Source: Nematostella vectensis (Eukaryota; Cnidaria; Anthozoa; Actiniaria; Edwardsiidae). Taken from it: 64,000 nucleotides of DNA. This document shows, in pieces, positions 14,201-40,479 of the stretch. Numbering within the stretch: the stretch's first letter is position 1; the number at the start of each line of letters is the position of its first letter. A program made the position numbers and the translations under genes. The notes under the pieces are model-generated. The model worked only from the letters and a program-made list of their open reading frames with translations, was not told the DNA's origin and ran no database searches. The stretch spans positions 5,566,001-5,630,000 of the forward strand of contig NC_064034.1 of the NCBI RefSeq assembly GCF_932526225.1, read 5' to 3'.

Positions 14201-14417
14201 GTTTTATTGATTAAGTATGTCGGGAACATGAGTACCTGTATACAAGTGTCTCCATGATGTTATAATCCATAGAGTGTTCTTAACTTACCATGGCTCAAGC
14301 TTTGCTTGTGCCTGGCCAAATTTGTTGGAAAGGCAGAGGTTAATTGCAACAGCTGTTGTCTTGATTGCATCTGGTAAAGCACTTTCATCTTTTTCATTGG
14401 GTACAGATCCACTTGCC
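6685..14417 (-). CDS. TTC39: TTC39 family protein (IML2/DUF3808 TPR protein), 18 coding exons, 5' end missing
   Basis: Minus-strand exons, 5' to 3': 14417-14289, 12149-12074, 11981-11926, 11604-11460, 11014-10950, 10480-10375, 10277-10212, 9945-9837, 9742-9675, 9497-9438, 9311-9220, 9132-9072, 8929-8817, 8582-8438, 8065-7960, 7715-7601, 7238-7122, 6988-6685. All phases agree, giving about 644 codons. Diagnostic blocks: AKESMYHALGYGTIMYLQAV, LLSLLPAKLIRLLEWVGFSG, GIGDGDVDYAEEIIEPF, FLYYAGRI, WKQFHHICYWELMWC, and near the end MENRLHFRIHAG. These follow the TTC39 order of TPR helices. The C-terminus adds a basic run and an acidic Ser-rich tail of about 65 residues. The first exon listed needs one upstream base pair to complete its phase, so at least one 5' exon was not found. 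TTC39 proteins are cytosolic scaffolds; TTC39B is linked to sterol metabolism. I cannot assign A, B or C. Confidence 0.93.
8601..8745. repeat. 42-bp tandem repeat (~3.5 copies) in a TTC39 intron
   Basis: Three full units of 42 bp starting gggatccacatcgtgg at 8602, 8644 and 8686, plus a partial fourth. On the minus strand the unit is open and reads as a 14-residue motif (VDPLFHESHPVFSD-like) in the same frame as the downstream exon at 8582-8438. Confidence 0.85.
11137..11231. repeat. (AT)n microsatellite
   Basis: About 93 bp of uninterrupted AT dinucleotides in a TTC39 intron. Confidence 0.99.
12910..14224. mobile_element. 1.3-kb foldback-like DNA element with long ATCGAT-rich inverted ends
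   Basis: Left end CCAGACGTACTTAATTGAT and right-end reverse complement CCCGACATACTTAATCAAT are inverted repeats. The similarity continues over about 165 bp on each side as degenerate ATCGAT/CAATCAAT motifs. The element is flanked flush by AACATGA at 12903-12909 and 14225-14231, a 7-bp target duplication. The ~1 kb interior has no open frame of note, so it is non-autonomous. It lies in the first recognised intron of TTC39. Confidence 0.8.
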
Positions 14418-15690
14418 CTAGAAACGACAGAGCTATAAGCATCTAAGAATGCCTCAACATACTTTTTATGATGCAGAAAATATTTTATTATTGGTGGTTA
14501 TTAGGGTATGCTTTACAGGTTAAATTGGGGTATGTATCATTTAGGATTTAAGTCTACTTGGGAGAGTTGAACTTTAGGTCAAATAAGTTAATGTACTTAA
14601 TACGGTTGTTTTTTTCTTGCAAAATTATACATCATTGATCACAGTACTTTTCTATAACACGAATATCACGATAAAAAATATATAAAAGGGAAAATGCTTA
14701 GTAAAAAAAAAAAAGCTTAATACCACCCCAAACAGGAATATTAAGTAAGCAAACCGAAAACAACAAGATCCAACAACATGACATCACGTCATTCCTCAAC
14801 GAATAAAATCGTAGCTCAAACACATTAAAAGGCAAGCTAATTGAAGAATCCTCGCTAGATCTTTGTTTGCATGTCTTTGTCTTTCTCTGAAGGGAAACCG
14901 AAGGATAAAGTATATGACATAATGCGCAATAAACCCCCACAAAACATCGATGTGTATCATCTTGTTTAACAAACCGAGTACCGTGATTTTGGCGACAGCG
15001 CTTTTTTTGCTTCTTTTAAGGATGCCATCTAATAGTACTCGAGTTTCCATTGACTTCGTTAGAGGCTGTTGGTATATGATCCTGTAAAAGCGGGCATATT
15101 TAAGGCGTTTTATCGATATGTTTTCGCTTGAAGACCTAAATCCTTGTTTGTTTCGCCCGGTACTTCACCTGTCCTGTTTACTAGAACCCAGCTTACAAGC
15201 GGCCAACAAAAAAGAAAGGGGACCCCAGTTTGAAAAAATGAGGCGAAACACAAAACCCATACCACAATATTTTTTGGGTGCAAAAAAAAACCTGGGCACG
15301 AGGTTATTTTTGTGTGATGTAAGGTATGTTTTCCCTCCCAGGTCCAAAATAAAGAAATAGAAAATATGAGAGAAGAGAAAAAGCCCCATGAAGCCCACCC
15401 GGTACCCACCACCCCTCCCCCTACCCCTTAGATAAGCTGTAGGAGGCGTGACAACTGCCATGCTGTCTTGTCACAACACACCGCAGTCGCCACAAAGAAA
15501 AACGCTGCTTGTGTGAGAGAGTACAAAAAAATACTCTGGCGGCTTTCCTGTGCAATTCCAGCACTGGTTGTACCCCGAAGACATGGGAAACCTTCGTACA
15601 ACTACCATGAAGCAAGGGAAATTAGAAATATTTCGCATAACTCTAAATACGGCTTTATAAGAACACCGGGAGTCTCAAATAACCGGCTAA
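14418..15690. other. 5' region between TTC39 and KDM4
   Basis: This stretch must hold the missing TTC39 5' exon(s), or else they lie inside or beyond it, and the KDM4 promoter. A minus-strand ATG at 15050 opens a Lys-rich frame, but no donor of the required phase follows it, so I do not call it an exon. No TATA box or other motif was convincing. Confidence 0.5.
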
Positions 15691-29473
<13,783 letters not shown>

Positions 29474-29564
29474 ACAATTAACCCCTGTAACACTTTGTAA
29501 TTCCCACTCCCCCCCCCCCCCCCAGAAAGCAATATATTCCCCACCCCTGTATACGCTTCCACCT

Positions 29565-30110
29565 TACCCATGATCCCTTTAAACAGAGTGCGTCAAAGCT
29601 CGTATATCACTCTTACTGATCCATAGACCCTGTAAAGAGAGTGTGTCAAAAACCGTATATCCATCTCACTTACCCATAAACCCTTTAACAGAGTGTGTCG
29701 GGAAGATCGTGTATCCCTTTTATTCGCCCAATAAACCTTTCAAGAGAGTGTGTCAAAAGCCGTATATCCCTCTTTCTCATCCATAAACCCTTTAACAGAG
29801 TTCACCAAAAACCGTATATCCCTCTTTCTCACTCATAAACCTTCAAACAGAGTTCCCCAAAAACCGTATATCCCTCTTTCTCTCACCCATAAGCCTTTAA
29901 ATAGTTTGTCATAATACCGAATATCCCTCGCTTCTAAACCTTTGAACAAAGTCTACCAAAGTCCGTATATCCCATTCAGCTATCCATAAATCTTTTAAAA
30001 CACCGTGTCAGGATCTGTATATCGCTCTTACTCGACCATAAAAATTTTAAAACAGACTGCTAAACTCCGTTTATCTGTAAGGTAACTAATTCACCGATAC
30101 ATCTTGTAAA
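29565..30110. repeat. ~53-bp degenerate tandem repeat downstream of KDM4
   Basis: About ten diverged units of the type cataaaccctttaacagagtgtgtcaaaaaccgtatatccctctt. It starts about 90 bp after the KDM4 stop and may be part of the 3' UTR. Confidence 0.8.
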
Positions 30111-30324
30111 TCAACCTTGCCACGAATATCCCTTTATTGCACGACTCTTGTTCGTTCTCCATACCACACGAGGTTATCCTTGGTCACCTGATATTCACGC
30201 GTCAAACTTAATCTTTAACTACTTACGTGCGTGACGTTACTACGTAAATATCTATCTTAACATATCCCGCTCCATCATCCTTATAAGCATAGAGTGCATC
30301 AGTGTTAGTCCCCTCCAATCCACC

Positions 30325-30355
<31 letters not shown>

Positions 30356-33300
30356 ACGCACGCTGTTGCAGAACTATGTGCAGAATAATAAGGATAAACG
30401 GCGTCCCTTTTTGTACCGTCCCAAATACAAATGCATTCAAATAAAGATGTAACAATAGACTTCGTTCATTTCCATGCATTTTCATTTGGAGTGATACATG
30501 ACAAGTACGGCGCCTAAACTATGCCTTATGCTTTCCTGTGTGTTCTAGTCAACGGCAACAGAGACAGCGCGCCTTTCTTACTGGGATGACGTACCGTCAG
30601 CAGGGGCAAAAAGGCAGCGCAAGCAAAACCCTCGCTACGGCTACACAACGTCCTCGTGACAAGAAACCTCGATGCTAGTAGAACGTTTGCTGAGGCAAGA
30701 TCATATCCTCTTGACAAAAAATCCTTGATGCTAGTAGAATGTTAGCTGAGGCAAGACCATGTTTATCTGTAAGGTCGCTTATAGCCATCGTAGGCATTTT
30801 TACTAATCGCTCGTCTTTGTAGCAATTTCCAAACTCGGCTGATGATGTACATTTTAGCCAATTAAATTCGGCTTTGTATGAATTAATCGTGCATGATCGA
30901 CATTCGTATTTAATTAAAGATATATTTATCCAGATGGGGAGTCCGTCATTTATCGAACAGTTACTGTTGTGAGCTTTTATTTTGGTGGCTTCACCATGAT
31001 GTGGAAGCTGAAAGAGGGGGGGATATTTATGGTATCCAGTTACCTCGTCCACAAACCGTGTCGTCCACAACCAACTCGTCCACAAATTGAGTCAACTCGT
31101 CCACAAGTAGAGTCAACTCGTCCACAAAAATAAAGTCAATTTGTGGACGAAGTGACTGTAAACCTATATTTACACTAGCCACTCCACATATACAATATAA
31201 TACCATACATTCAGCTAGCAGGCAACGACATTCGCACAATTATAGTGTTAAACTTTATATGCAAACGAGAAATATGTACATCTATTTAACGTTTCGGCAA
31301 CCGTGAAAGAGTTAAAAAATAATGTTTAGTGGGATCTTCAAAAGCCCTCACAAGATTTCGTTTGGAACTCGGTTTCTTCGTTGAGCCATTGCAATACCAA
31401 GAATGACTAAATCTGGATATTTATCCTATCCATTGCTATACTAATGCTTTTGTAAATGTCCAAAACCCTCTTTCAAATGCTGTTTTTGTTTGATGATTGC
31501 ACAAAAACTCCGGGTAGTCAGACGTCAAATGGTCGGCCCTTTGATTTTAAATATGGAATGTTTCTAAGCCCGCACAGTATTATACTTGTCGTAAATTATA
31601 GGAATTATAGAAATCATCCGTGTGGGCTTCCGAGGAAATCATAGAATGGAATTGTGTTTGACGCCAAAATAAAACACCTAAAATTCTGAAGGGAACTTCA
31701 TAGATATATAGATGAGAAGGGCGGTGCGAAAACCGCAGAACTTCACAGAAAAACGCCCAGAAACTGCAGAAAAACGCACAGAAACCCCCTCATAGATTTT
31801 GAGCACATAGCAATCGAGTCTTGTTAGCTTTAATAGACTTTCGGTTCTTGCAGATTTGAAGACTACTGCTAGCAGAGCTTTCTTCCTGTTTGTTTCAATC
31901 AGTTCACGTATATATCCGTGCCGCGTCTCTATTCTTTCGCGTTTCTCGTTTTTTTTTTTTTTGTTTTTTTTTGTTCGCAGACACAAACACACGGAGAAAA
32001 GTGAACTCGTGTGGCTCATGGTGATGTGGCTTATAGGATTATTACAGGAAGATGGTGCAGAAAATATGCCGAATTGTTCAAATTTTTAGTACAACTATAA
32101 AATCTTGCAAGATGGTAGATCAAGACATGACAAGTAATTTGCAGTAAGACGCCACACCCTATAACTTTTACTTCCAGTTTTATAGGGCTGCATATAATTA
32201 ACATTTCAATGAAGAAAATATTCAATTAATGGAATGAAACAGGACTAAAAACTTGCTATCTGATTACAATAAAAGTCTTCTATAATATCAATTCGTAAGA
32301 CACGCCTTCTTGATAGTACTTACAGCCCTTCTAGAGAATAGACGTTTATGATTATAAATACATACCAGACATACACAATGCTTAAGCACATATCTAAAGT
32401 CACGCAAAATGTTTATTTGCTTTATGGTGATTAGCTCTTCTTAGGACGCCATGCCCAATTCCTTATACTTACAGTGTTATTGGTATTTAATAAAATAAAG
32501 TCTAAATGAAAACAGTACATTTCATAGAATGATACATTCCTAAAAACCTTGCAGTTTGATTAAAATGAGCGTTTTCTATCATATAAAATTGGTAAGACAT
32601 GCCTTTTTTAATAATACTTACACAATTTTAGAGAAATTTCGGTTTAACACATTGACCCCTCAACCGGCCTGTACCGGCTTTGGGAAGTACCCACAACCCA
32701 AAAAATTCATAAATGCATAATAAACACAACAAGATGAAGATACTCAGGCATCAGTCTAAGGGATAAATGTTCTTGCAGATATGCATCCAACCAAGGTGTT
32801 GGCATCTACTCTTAAGCCAAATAATAGCACAGGTTCTTTGACAAATCTCAAATCGAACAAGTAGAGAAAAGCAGAATCACCCCTCTCAATAAAACGCTCA
32901 AAATACCACACAAGGGAGAGAGATCAGCAAACACAGCTTAAGACACAAATAGATACCTTTATTCTGATCCTCCAGGTACATTTCCATGGCCTCAAAACAC
33001 AATGTCCACTCCTTGAAGGCTTGTACAACCACGAAGAGGTCTTTACGTATTGCAAAGCATTCTGGGAGATCCAGGGGAAATATCACGAGGGGAGGGCAAG
33101 TCAACACTCCTCTCCCCCAAAGTCAGATGTTTTTTTTTATAAGTCTTTTCACCCCGAAGCCAAGCAAATCAATTCCAGGTCATACAGACCCAGAATAGCT
33201 GTGTAAACAATTTTGGAATCAATTTGGTTTCAGAAAAGACAGCATTTAGGAGAGCTGTGGTGATTCATTAGAAAATTATTTTCTCATCCAGGCAAAGCCA

Positions 33301-33589
33301 AACAAGAAAAAATCATCATGAATCCACCTTTGCTTGCAAATATCCATAAGCAAAGCACTCAATTATGCCCCAAAAGACTTCATGATGTCCTGAGACACTC
33401 TCCTAATATGCTCATAGCTGTATTTTTGATGAAAAATACAAGCAACCATCAACTTGTGCTGGCTTCAGCACAACGACGAGGGATTAAAAGTGGGGACCGC
33501 AAAGCACTGCTGAAAAGCTTGGATACCGCTGACTAGGTGCAGCTGTGTTTGACTTTGACGGGCTGTATAAAACTCAGAATAGGGGGGGG
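30111..33589. other. Intergenic region, no recognisable host gene
   Basis: Contains a C-run followed by (CA)n at 30,324-30,360, two tandem ~56-bp units at 30,650-30,762 (gatgctagtagaa...gctgaggcaaga), short actcgtccacaa repeats at 31,050-31,130, and a possible retroelement scrap at 32,940-33,107. Nothing else was recognised on either strand. Confidence 0.5.
32940..33107 (-). pseudogene. Possible Ty3/gypsy RNase H scrap
   Basis: The frame contains CFAIRKDLFVVVQAFKEW, which resembles the segment (Y)AIHDKELLAIV.AFKEW of Ty3-type RNase H. No catalytic residues or flanking RT blocks are present. A chance likeness is possible. Confidence 0.35.
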
Positions 33590-33745
<156 letters not shown>

Positions 33746-33790
33746 GAATAAATAAGAATAAACCAATACATTATAATATGCTACACAGCT

Positions 33791-36500
33791 CTATTGAGAG
33801 ACTAAGGTCTTGAATGAATCCAATGAACCGGCACCAGCGGCGTGTGCCGGAAGGCTGTTCCAATCTAGAACAGTATTGGGAAAAAATGAAAACTTGTAAG
33901 CATCTGTACGGGGGGCAAGAACGTTAAGTTTAAACGGGTGATTACAACGAGTGACGGACGAGCAATAACTAATGTGGTCAGGGAGAGATATAGGTACAAG
34001 GCCATTTACAATTTTATACAACATGCAAAGACGATCCTGTTTCCTTATAAGGTAGAGCTCTGGCCACTTGAGATCACTGATCAAAGCACTAACACTAACA
34101 TAGCGAGAATAGTTACTATATACAAAAAGGGCTGCGCGCCTCTGGACCATCCCCATCTTGTTAATGTTCTTCTGAGTGTAGGGATCCCACACACTTGACG
34201 CGTAGGACAACGTGGGGCGCACTAAGGAACAGTAGGCGCGGGCTTTTACTACTTTAGAACAACTATATAAATTCCGTCTAACTAGGTTAAGAGTGCGAGA
34301 TGCTTTAAGAGTGATGTGGTCTACGTGACTGTTCCATTTGAGATCATTTGAGAACTGCACACCGAGGTAGGGATGACTCTCTCGCTCCAGCTTGGACCCG
34401 TACAGGAAGTAATCTGCGTAGATAGTAGATGTTTTGTTTGTTATGCGCAGAACACAGCACTTTGAAGGATTAAAGTCCATCTTCCCTTTGGACCATGCGG
34501 CGAGTTTGTTCAAGTCTTGCTGAAGGTGGGAGGGAGATTCATCGGATGTCAGGTGGAGGTAGAGGGCACAATCATCAGCAAAGAATCTTATTTTGCCGTT
34601 AATTCCATCTGGAAGGTCATTGATATAAAGGAGGAATAACAACGGACCAACCACTGACCCTTGAGGCACGCCTGAGGTTACAATGGCAGGCGAAGAGTGC
34701 TCCCCGTCAACAACAACTGATTGTGTCCTGTTCTTGAGGAAATCCTCCAGCCAGTAGTACACTTGACCAGAAATCCCATAGTGTTGAAGCTGTATTAAAA
34801 GACGCGAGTGTGAGACCGAGTCGAAGGCTTTTGAGAAATCCAGAAGTAGAAGATCAGTTTGTTGTTTTTTATCCATAGCAAGGGCCAGATCGTTATAAGT
34901 GAGAAGCAGTTGAGTTTCACAGGAATGGCGTTCCCTGAAACCATGCTGGAAGGGAGAAAGAAGGCCGTTGGCTTCCAGATGATTCATCACGTGACTTGCT
35001 ACAATGTGTTCCAGTAGCTTACAAGATATACATGTCAATGAGATAGGCCTGTAGTTTGCTGGAGTTGACCGAGAGCCCTTTTTATGTATTGGAGCGACAT
35101 ATGCATGTTTCCAGTCACTAGGCACCACGCCAGAGCTCAGAGATTGTTGGAAAATCTCCCTCAAGATTACTGCGGTTTCATCTGGAGCAAGCTTTAGAAT
35201 TCGTGCAGACACCTGGTCCGGGCCACATGCTTTGTTGGGTTTCTGTCGACTTAAAAGCTTGACAATTCCATTTACTGTCACACAGATTTCGCCAAGAGGT
35301 GGTAAGTCCTTAGGAGCCAAGACAGGAAGGGGCTCGTTTGGGGCGTCCGTCTTAAAGACAGATTGAACGTAACCATTTAAAGCTTCTGCCTTTTCCTTTG
35401 GAGCCGTTAGGGTGGTAGTATCATTTGGCCGCAGGCCAGGTATTCCAACAGAGTCTTGCCTCTTCGATTTAATATACTTCCAAAATTTCTTTGGCTGGGA
35501 TTTGTAGTTTTCATCTATGAGGCCGCAAACGAAGTTATCCCTGGCTGAATTTATGGCGGTGGTAAATTTACGCTGGTGTCGATAGGCTCCCCATGCGGCT
35601 GCTGTATTGATTGATTTAGCCCTTTTAAATAAGCGATGTTTTTTACGACATGCACGCCGTAGGGATCTGTCAAACCATTGGTTTTTCCGTTGAGGCTTCA
35701 GGATTTTCACAGGATAGTGTTTATTGGCAAGGGAAAGAATCGTGGTCTTGAATATTTGCCAGTTTTCATGAACGGAGCGCTGAGAGCAATTTCGCATAAA
35801 GGAAGCTTTCATGTCCCGACAGAAATCTTGTAGGTTTCCCTTGTTGAAGTCAAAGACTTTACGTTCCTGTGAGAAACCATGGTCGACAAACCGGTCAATA
35901 CGAGCAACAACCTGTTCGTGGTCACTTACACCCGGAATTACTTGAATGTCAGACAGCAAGTCAGGTTTTGATAAAAAGACCAAACTGCTCAAGATGGAAA
36001 TCATGTGCAATATCCAGCAAACGCTTGCAGAGGTTTACATCTTTTGCACCAGAGGGCACATTGGACGTAACCCAGTCTATAGAAGGTAAGTTAAAGTCCC
36101 CTGTGAGAATGATGTGGCGATTTCCAGCTGATTGTACGACTTTGGACAAAGAAACCTCGAGAGCGTCTAGAGAATCCATGCCTTTAGATTCTTGGCGATA
36201 ATAATAGCCAAGTAGGATTGACTCTTTCTCCAAGAGCACTTCACACCATATAATTTCACAGTCCGAGTCGAGGTCTGGGCGAGGTATAGATACCAAGTTG
36301 TTGTTGACCGCAATCAGGACTCCACCCTTGTGGGAAGGGCGATCTTTGCGATAGACAAGGAAATTCTGAGGCAGGATCTCGCAGCTGTTTACATGAGATG
36401 ATAGGTGAGTTTCGGTTGCAAGTAAGATGTCAATTTTGTTCTCCTCCAAAAGACAGGAAAGCTCTGCAGATTTTGCCTTGCTCCCTCAATGTTGGACACC
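33791..36500 (-). pseudogene. LINE endonuclease/reverse transcriptase ORF
   Basis: The RT part (36010-33791) is open for 739 codons and has the expected blocks: PIHKKGSRSTPANYRPISL, LLLLDFSKAFDSVSHSRLL, SGVPQGSVVGPLLFLLYIND and the catalytic FADDCALYL. The C-terminus ends VLDWNSLPAHAA...FKTLVSQ. The endonuclease part (36449-35961) has LLATETHLS, GGVLIAVNN and HIILTGDFNLPSIDW. The join between the two near 35,990 has lost part of the endonuclease and changes frame: the endonuclease frame ends in stop while GVSDHEQVVARI resumes in the RT frame. A second frame change lies near 36,480. RT catalytic residues are kept. Clade assignment within the CR1/L2/Jockey group is by memory. Confidence 0.9.
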
Positions 36501-36559
36501 ATAATCTTTGGAGAAAAGCCTTTCTTAGTCTGACTGTCAATAGGGCGCATGATTAAAGA

Positions 36560-36800
36560 TGAGAAGTTTGGAAGCCCACAAGTGCAACATATCCATGACG
36601 TGTAAGAGTTGTTTAATCCTTGGTACACCTCAGTAGGCATGTCCATACAACGAACATGGTACCACTTATCACATGAATCACACTCCCATTTGATTCGACT
36701 TCACTGGCTTGGAGCAGAAACCACAAGGAAACTTGCAAACTGGCCCAGGATTGAGCTCGACAGACCCACTGATAAACAGCAACGAAAGTGCAAGACAAAA
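36560..36800 (-). pseudogene. LINE N-terminal part: 2A-like motif and PHD finger
   Basis: On the minus strand, one frame reads LLFISGSVELNPGP (36785-36741), matching the 2A ribosome-skipping consensus D(V/I)E.NPGP except for Ser in place of Asp. It runs into VCKFPCGFC; after one base of frame change near 36,690 it continues CDSCDKWYHVRC and WICCTCGLPNF, the Cys4-His-Cys3 pattern of a PHD finger. Upstream is a hydrophobic leader (MKFIAPTVLFLLAVSLSLWP). Confidence 0.75.
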
Positions 36801-37517
36801 TGGTGGTCTACTGTAAATGGCCGATCGGCGAGTTGATGCAAAGAGACCTGGATAAAATGACTCAGGCTTGCCGAAGAAAGTAGTGTTTGCCCAGAAGGCA
36901 CCTTCGCTTGTTTATCCATCTTTCCAGGAGAATTTGGAGGCCAGAGGCTCAACGACACAGCAAGAAGAAACAAAACTGTGGGAGCTATGAATTTCATGGC
37001 CGCCATTTTGGATGACCGCTGACTGATAGTCTGATAGAGATGTGCACTTTTTACTAGAGATGTGCACCTCACCAAATTTAGCGAGGGCATAGATTATTCA
37101 TCACACAACCGGGGAAACAAATAGTCCCATCACTGAAAAAAATACATAAGCAAGCTAAAATCAAGGTCCAATATGTGTACCTACCACATTCCTCTTCCAA
37201 TATGGCGGACAAGACTCTCGGTGCGCTATCGTCGCACTTCGATAGATATTTATTTGAGAACTCTGGCCGTATTTAACGTCGATCTACTCCTCTAACCTTC
37301 CTCTAGCTTATGCAACAATCAGCTCCCGTATATAGAGCGCGAGCGCGAAAAAAAAAACAGCTTTTCCGGTCTGCTGTAGTTCTACTTCGCCATTGGTCAA
37401 TAGTCGCTGTAAAGTCACGTATGAGATAGCGCGCGCGAAAGCAAGCAGGCAGTTTTTGCGTACGGATTCGAGCAGGCCGGTCAACGACTCGTTGACCACA
37501 TCCGAAAAGCATAAACA

Positions 37518-38760
37518 ATGGCAAAAGACGAGGAATTCAACGACGAAATACTACAAGAAGAACCAGAGCGAGATGAAAATAGGCTTCTTCGCCAGTTATT
37601 GGCAACTATGAACGCCAATATGTGCGAAATGAGCAAATTGCTCAGAGCTCTCAAACGTGGCGCTAATGGCGACCATGAGGCAGACCCTGTCAAAAAAGCC
37701 GTAAAGACAGCAAATACTGCTTCGAATGCGAAGCCAAAGGGGATTTCTGACACTGCTAAAGATCTCCTAGACTTCAACAATAATGAGAGCAAGGCTGAAG
37801 AGCCTAAAGAACAGCATTTCATTCACGAATCTCTGTTAGATGACCTTGCTAAATCGCTCGACATGAAAGGAGCGAACGGCAGAGGCGGTGAATCAAAAAT
37901 TGGCTGACGTCGCCAACAAAAGCTGGCTTAAGAAGCTAAGCGAAGAACAGTTAAGGGACACAGCAGACAAATACCTGCGTCCTAATAACTGTAGCCATTT
38001 TGTGGTCCCCAAAGTAAACGAAGAAATCTGGGGAAAATTAACACGACAAGTGAAAACAAAGGATGTCAAATTTTCCCGCCTTCAAACCAACATAACCAAG
38101 GTTGGCCATATGGCAGTGAAAACTGCGGACTCCTTGCTTAAATTGTCAGCCAAAGCTGACAAAGAGTTTCTCGCAGAGTTGGGAAACCTTTTAACTCTTT
38201 CGACGGATGCTCTAACAATTTTAGGGCATGCCAGTTTTGAGCTATCTCAGCTTCGACGAGATGACATAAAGCCTCACCTTAACAAGGAATATGGCGACCT
38301 GTGTGCCGCAAGTGTACCGGTGACAGAGTGGTTGTTTAGGGATGATTTACAAACCAAACTAACTCACATTCGAGCTGCTAACAAAATTGGAAATACTGCC
38401 AGTGTTTCTACATTCAACAGACCCAACAGCAGGTTTAACAACAGACCTCATAACAGGAATTTGTTTAGCCCGAGCACCGCCAGCTCAGGGTCGGCAGAAC
38501 TGGCAGAACAACAAAGGCAAGTCGCCATTCATCCAACGCGCGAAACAGCGCACGGATCAACAACAAAGGAAGTAGATTCCGTAGATGTTGTTTTACAGTC
38601 GACTGAGGTGAGCGAATTTGAGCCCCTTGTACCGTCGCTTGTCGAGGTATACAGGCTTAAAGCCAAACATTTTCTAGCGGGCCAACTTCCATTTTATATT
38701 AATGTGTGGAAAACACTTACCTCTGACCCAGAAATTTTGGAAACTGTGGCGGGACAGCAC
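37518..38760 (+). pseudogene. DIRS Gag-like region
   Basis: Starts MAKDEEFNDEILQEEPERDE, an acidic helical N-terminus, and changes frame near 37,890 into KLADVANKSWLKKLSEEQLR. A conserved-looking stretch NCSHFVVPKVNEEIWGKL follows, typical of the central Gag region of cnidarian and vertebrate DIRS elements. No CCHC knuckle was seen. Confidence 0.7.
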
Positions 38761-38769
38761 ATCGATTTT

Positions 38770-39520
38770 ACCACAATTCCTGAACAAACTAATCCTCCTT
38801 TTCAGCCAACATGGCATAACAGCGAGGCAAAGTTAATAGACACAGAGGTGCACAACCTTGTTGCATCAGGTGTCATAGTAGAGACTAGTCACGAACAGGG
38901 CGAATTTATCTCCCCTATCTTTTTGCGACCCAAATCAGATGGTTCGCAACGCATGATACTCAATCTCAAACAATTAAACAATTTGTGACTTACCACCATT
39001 TTAAAATGGACACTTTCTCTACAGCTTTTGACATGATGAAACCTGACTGTTACATGTGCTCAGTGGACTTAAAATCTTCCTATTATTCAGTTGCAATTGC
39101 ACCAGAACATCAAAAATTTCTTAAGTTTTCTTGGCGTGGTAAACTTTACCAGTACACATGTTTTCCAAATGGCCTGGCTTTTTGCCGAAGAAAATTTACC
39201 AAGCTACTTAAGCCTGTATACTCGACACTTCGACAATGTGGTCACCTTTCTGTGGCCTATATCGATGATTCCTAACTGCAGGCCGACAGCTATGAACTTT
39301 GTGTTGAGAATATCATTGATACTCTTACACTATTTAACAAACTTGGCTTTGTTGTACATCCAGAAAAGTCAGTTCTAGTACCCACTCAGAAATTGGTTTT
39401 CCTTGGGTTTATACTAGACTGTACATCTATGACAGTGTCTCTAACACCTGATAAAGTTACCAAACTTAAAGAAACCTGTCAGTTACTCTTGCTTAAAAAC
39501 GCCCATCAATCAGAGAAGTG
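38770..39520 (+). pseudogene. DIRS reverse transcriptase
   Basis: Blocks in order: PIFLRPKSDGSQRMILNLKQ, then after a single frame change FKMDTFSTAFDMMKP, CSVDLKSSYYSVAI, FPNGLAF and the catalytic AYIDD. The YIDD is followed by Ser and a stop at 39,273; the same frame continues past the stop as LQADSYELCVENI and FLGFILD. Confidence 0.85.
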
Positions 39521-39689
39521 GCTTAAGTTCTGGTGCTGATGACTTCTAGCTTTCCAGGCATATTTTATGGCCCATTACACTACCGATATCTTGAGATGGA
39601 CAAAACACAGGCCCTTAAAACTAACAAGAGTAATTTTGACAGCCATATGAGCTTATCACCAGAGGCAATAGAAGACCTTAATTGGTGGA

Positions 39690-40300
39690 TATGTTCAGTT
39701 GAGAACGAATGTAAACCAGTCCGCCATGGGGAGATACAACTTACTATGGCTACTGATGCTTCAAAAAAGAGGTGGGGGTGCAGGATACTCCCTCGGGGGT
39801 AACTGGACCCCATCTGAAGCAGAATACCACATAAACTACCTTGAGATCAAGGCAGTCTTTTTGGCTTTACAAGCATTCTCACATATTGTCTCTCACAAAT
39901 GTGTAAAAATTTTTGTTGATAATACAACTGCTGTAGCATGTATCAACCAATTGGGAACCTGCCATTCTAGAGAGATAAATGCACTTGTGATACAAATTTG
40001 GACTTGGTGCATTAAACATGATACCTGGATAACCGTCGCTCATATTCCTGGGAAAGAAAATATCACTGCAGATAGCGAGTCTAGAAAGCAAAGAAGGGAA
40101 ACAGAGTGGGCTTTAGACACTGACATATATACAGCCCGAGTGGCTAAATTTCAGATAAAGCCTGACATTGATCTATTTGCATCAAGGCTTAATTTTAAAT
40201 GCAGAGTCTATATCTCATATCAACCTGACCCAGGGGCATATGCTGTTAATGCATTTCATACCTCCTGGAAAAACCTGTGTTTTTATGCATTTCCCCCATG
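39690..40300 (+). pseudogene. DIRS RNase H region
   Basis: TMATDASKKRWG gives the first catalytic Asp, HINYLEIKAVFLALQAF the Glu and VKIFVDNTTAVACINQLG the next Asp. HIPGKENITAD follows. A frame change occurs near 39,800. Downstream PDIDLFASRLNFKCRVYISY is a block often seen after RNase H in DIRS and related elements. Confidence 0.85.
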
Positions 40301-40479
40301 CAGCATTATTCAGAAAGTTCTGAGTAAAATTTCTGATGACCAGGCAACTGGTATCCTAGTTGCCCCTCATTGGCCGACCCAACCATGGTGGCCATTTCTT
40401 GCAAGTTTACTTATGGAACCACCTCTTATTTTACCCAGAAAGAAGAACACCCTGTACTTACCATCCAGTCCAGAGCTGA

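Noticed and set aside
14698..15050. Candidate first exon of TTC39 starting METRVLLDG
   Set aside because: No donor with the phase required by the next exon follows the ATG.
36613..37090. 129-codon minus frame as a separate gene
   Set aside because: It is the LINE leader region read past a frame change; downstream LINE domains lie in other frames.
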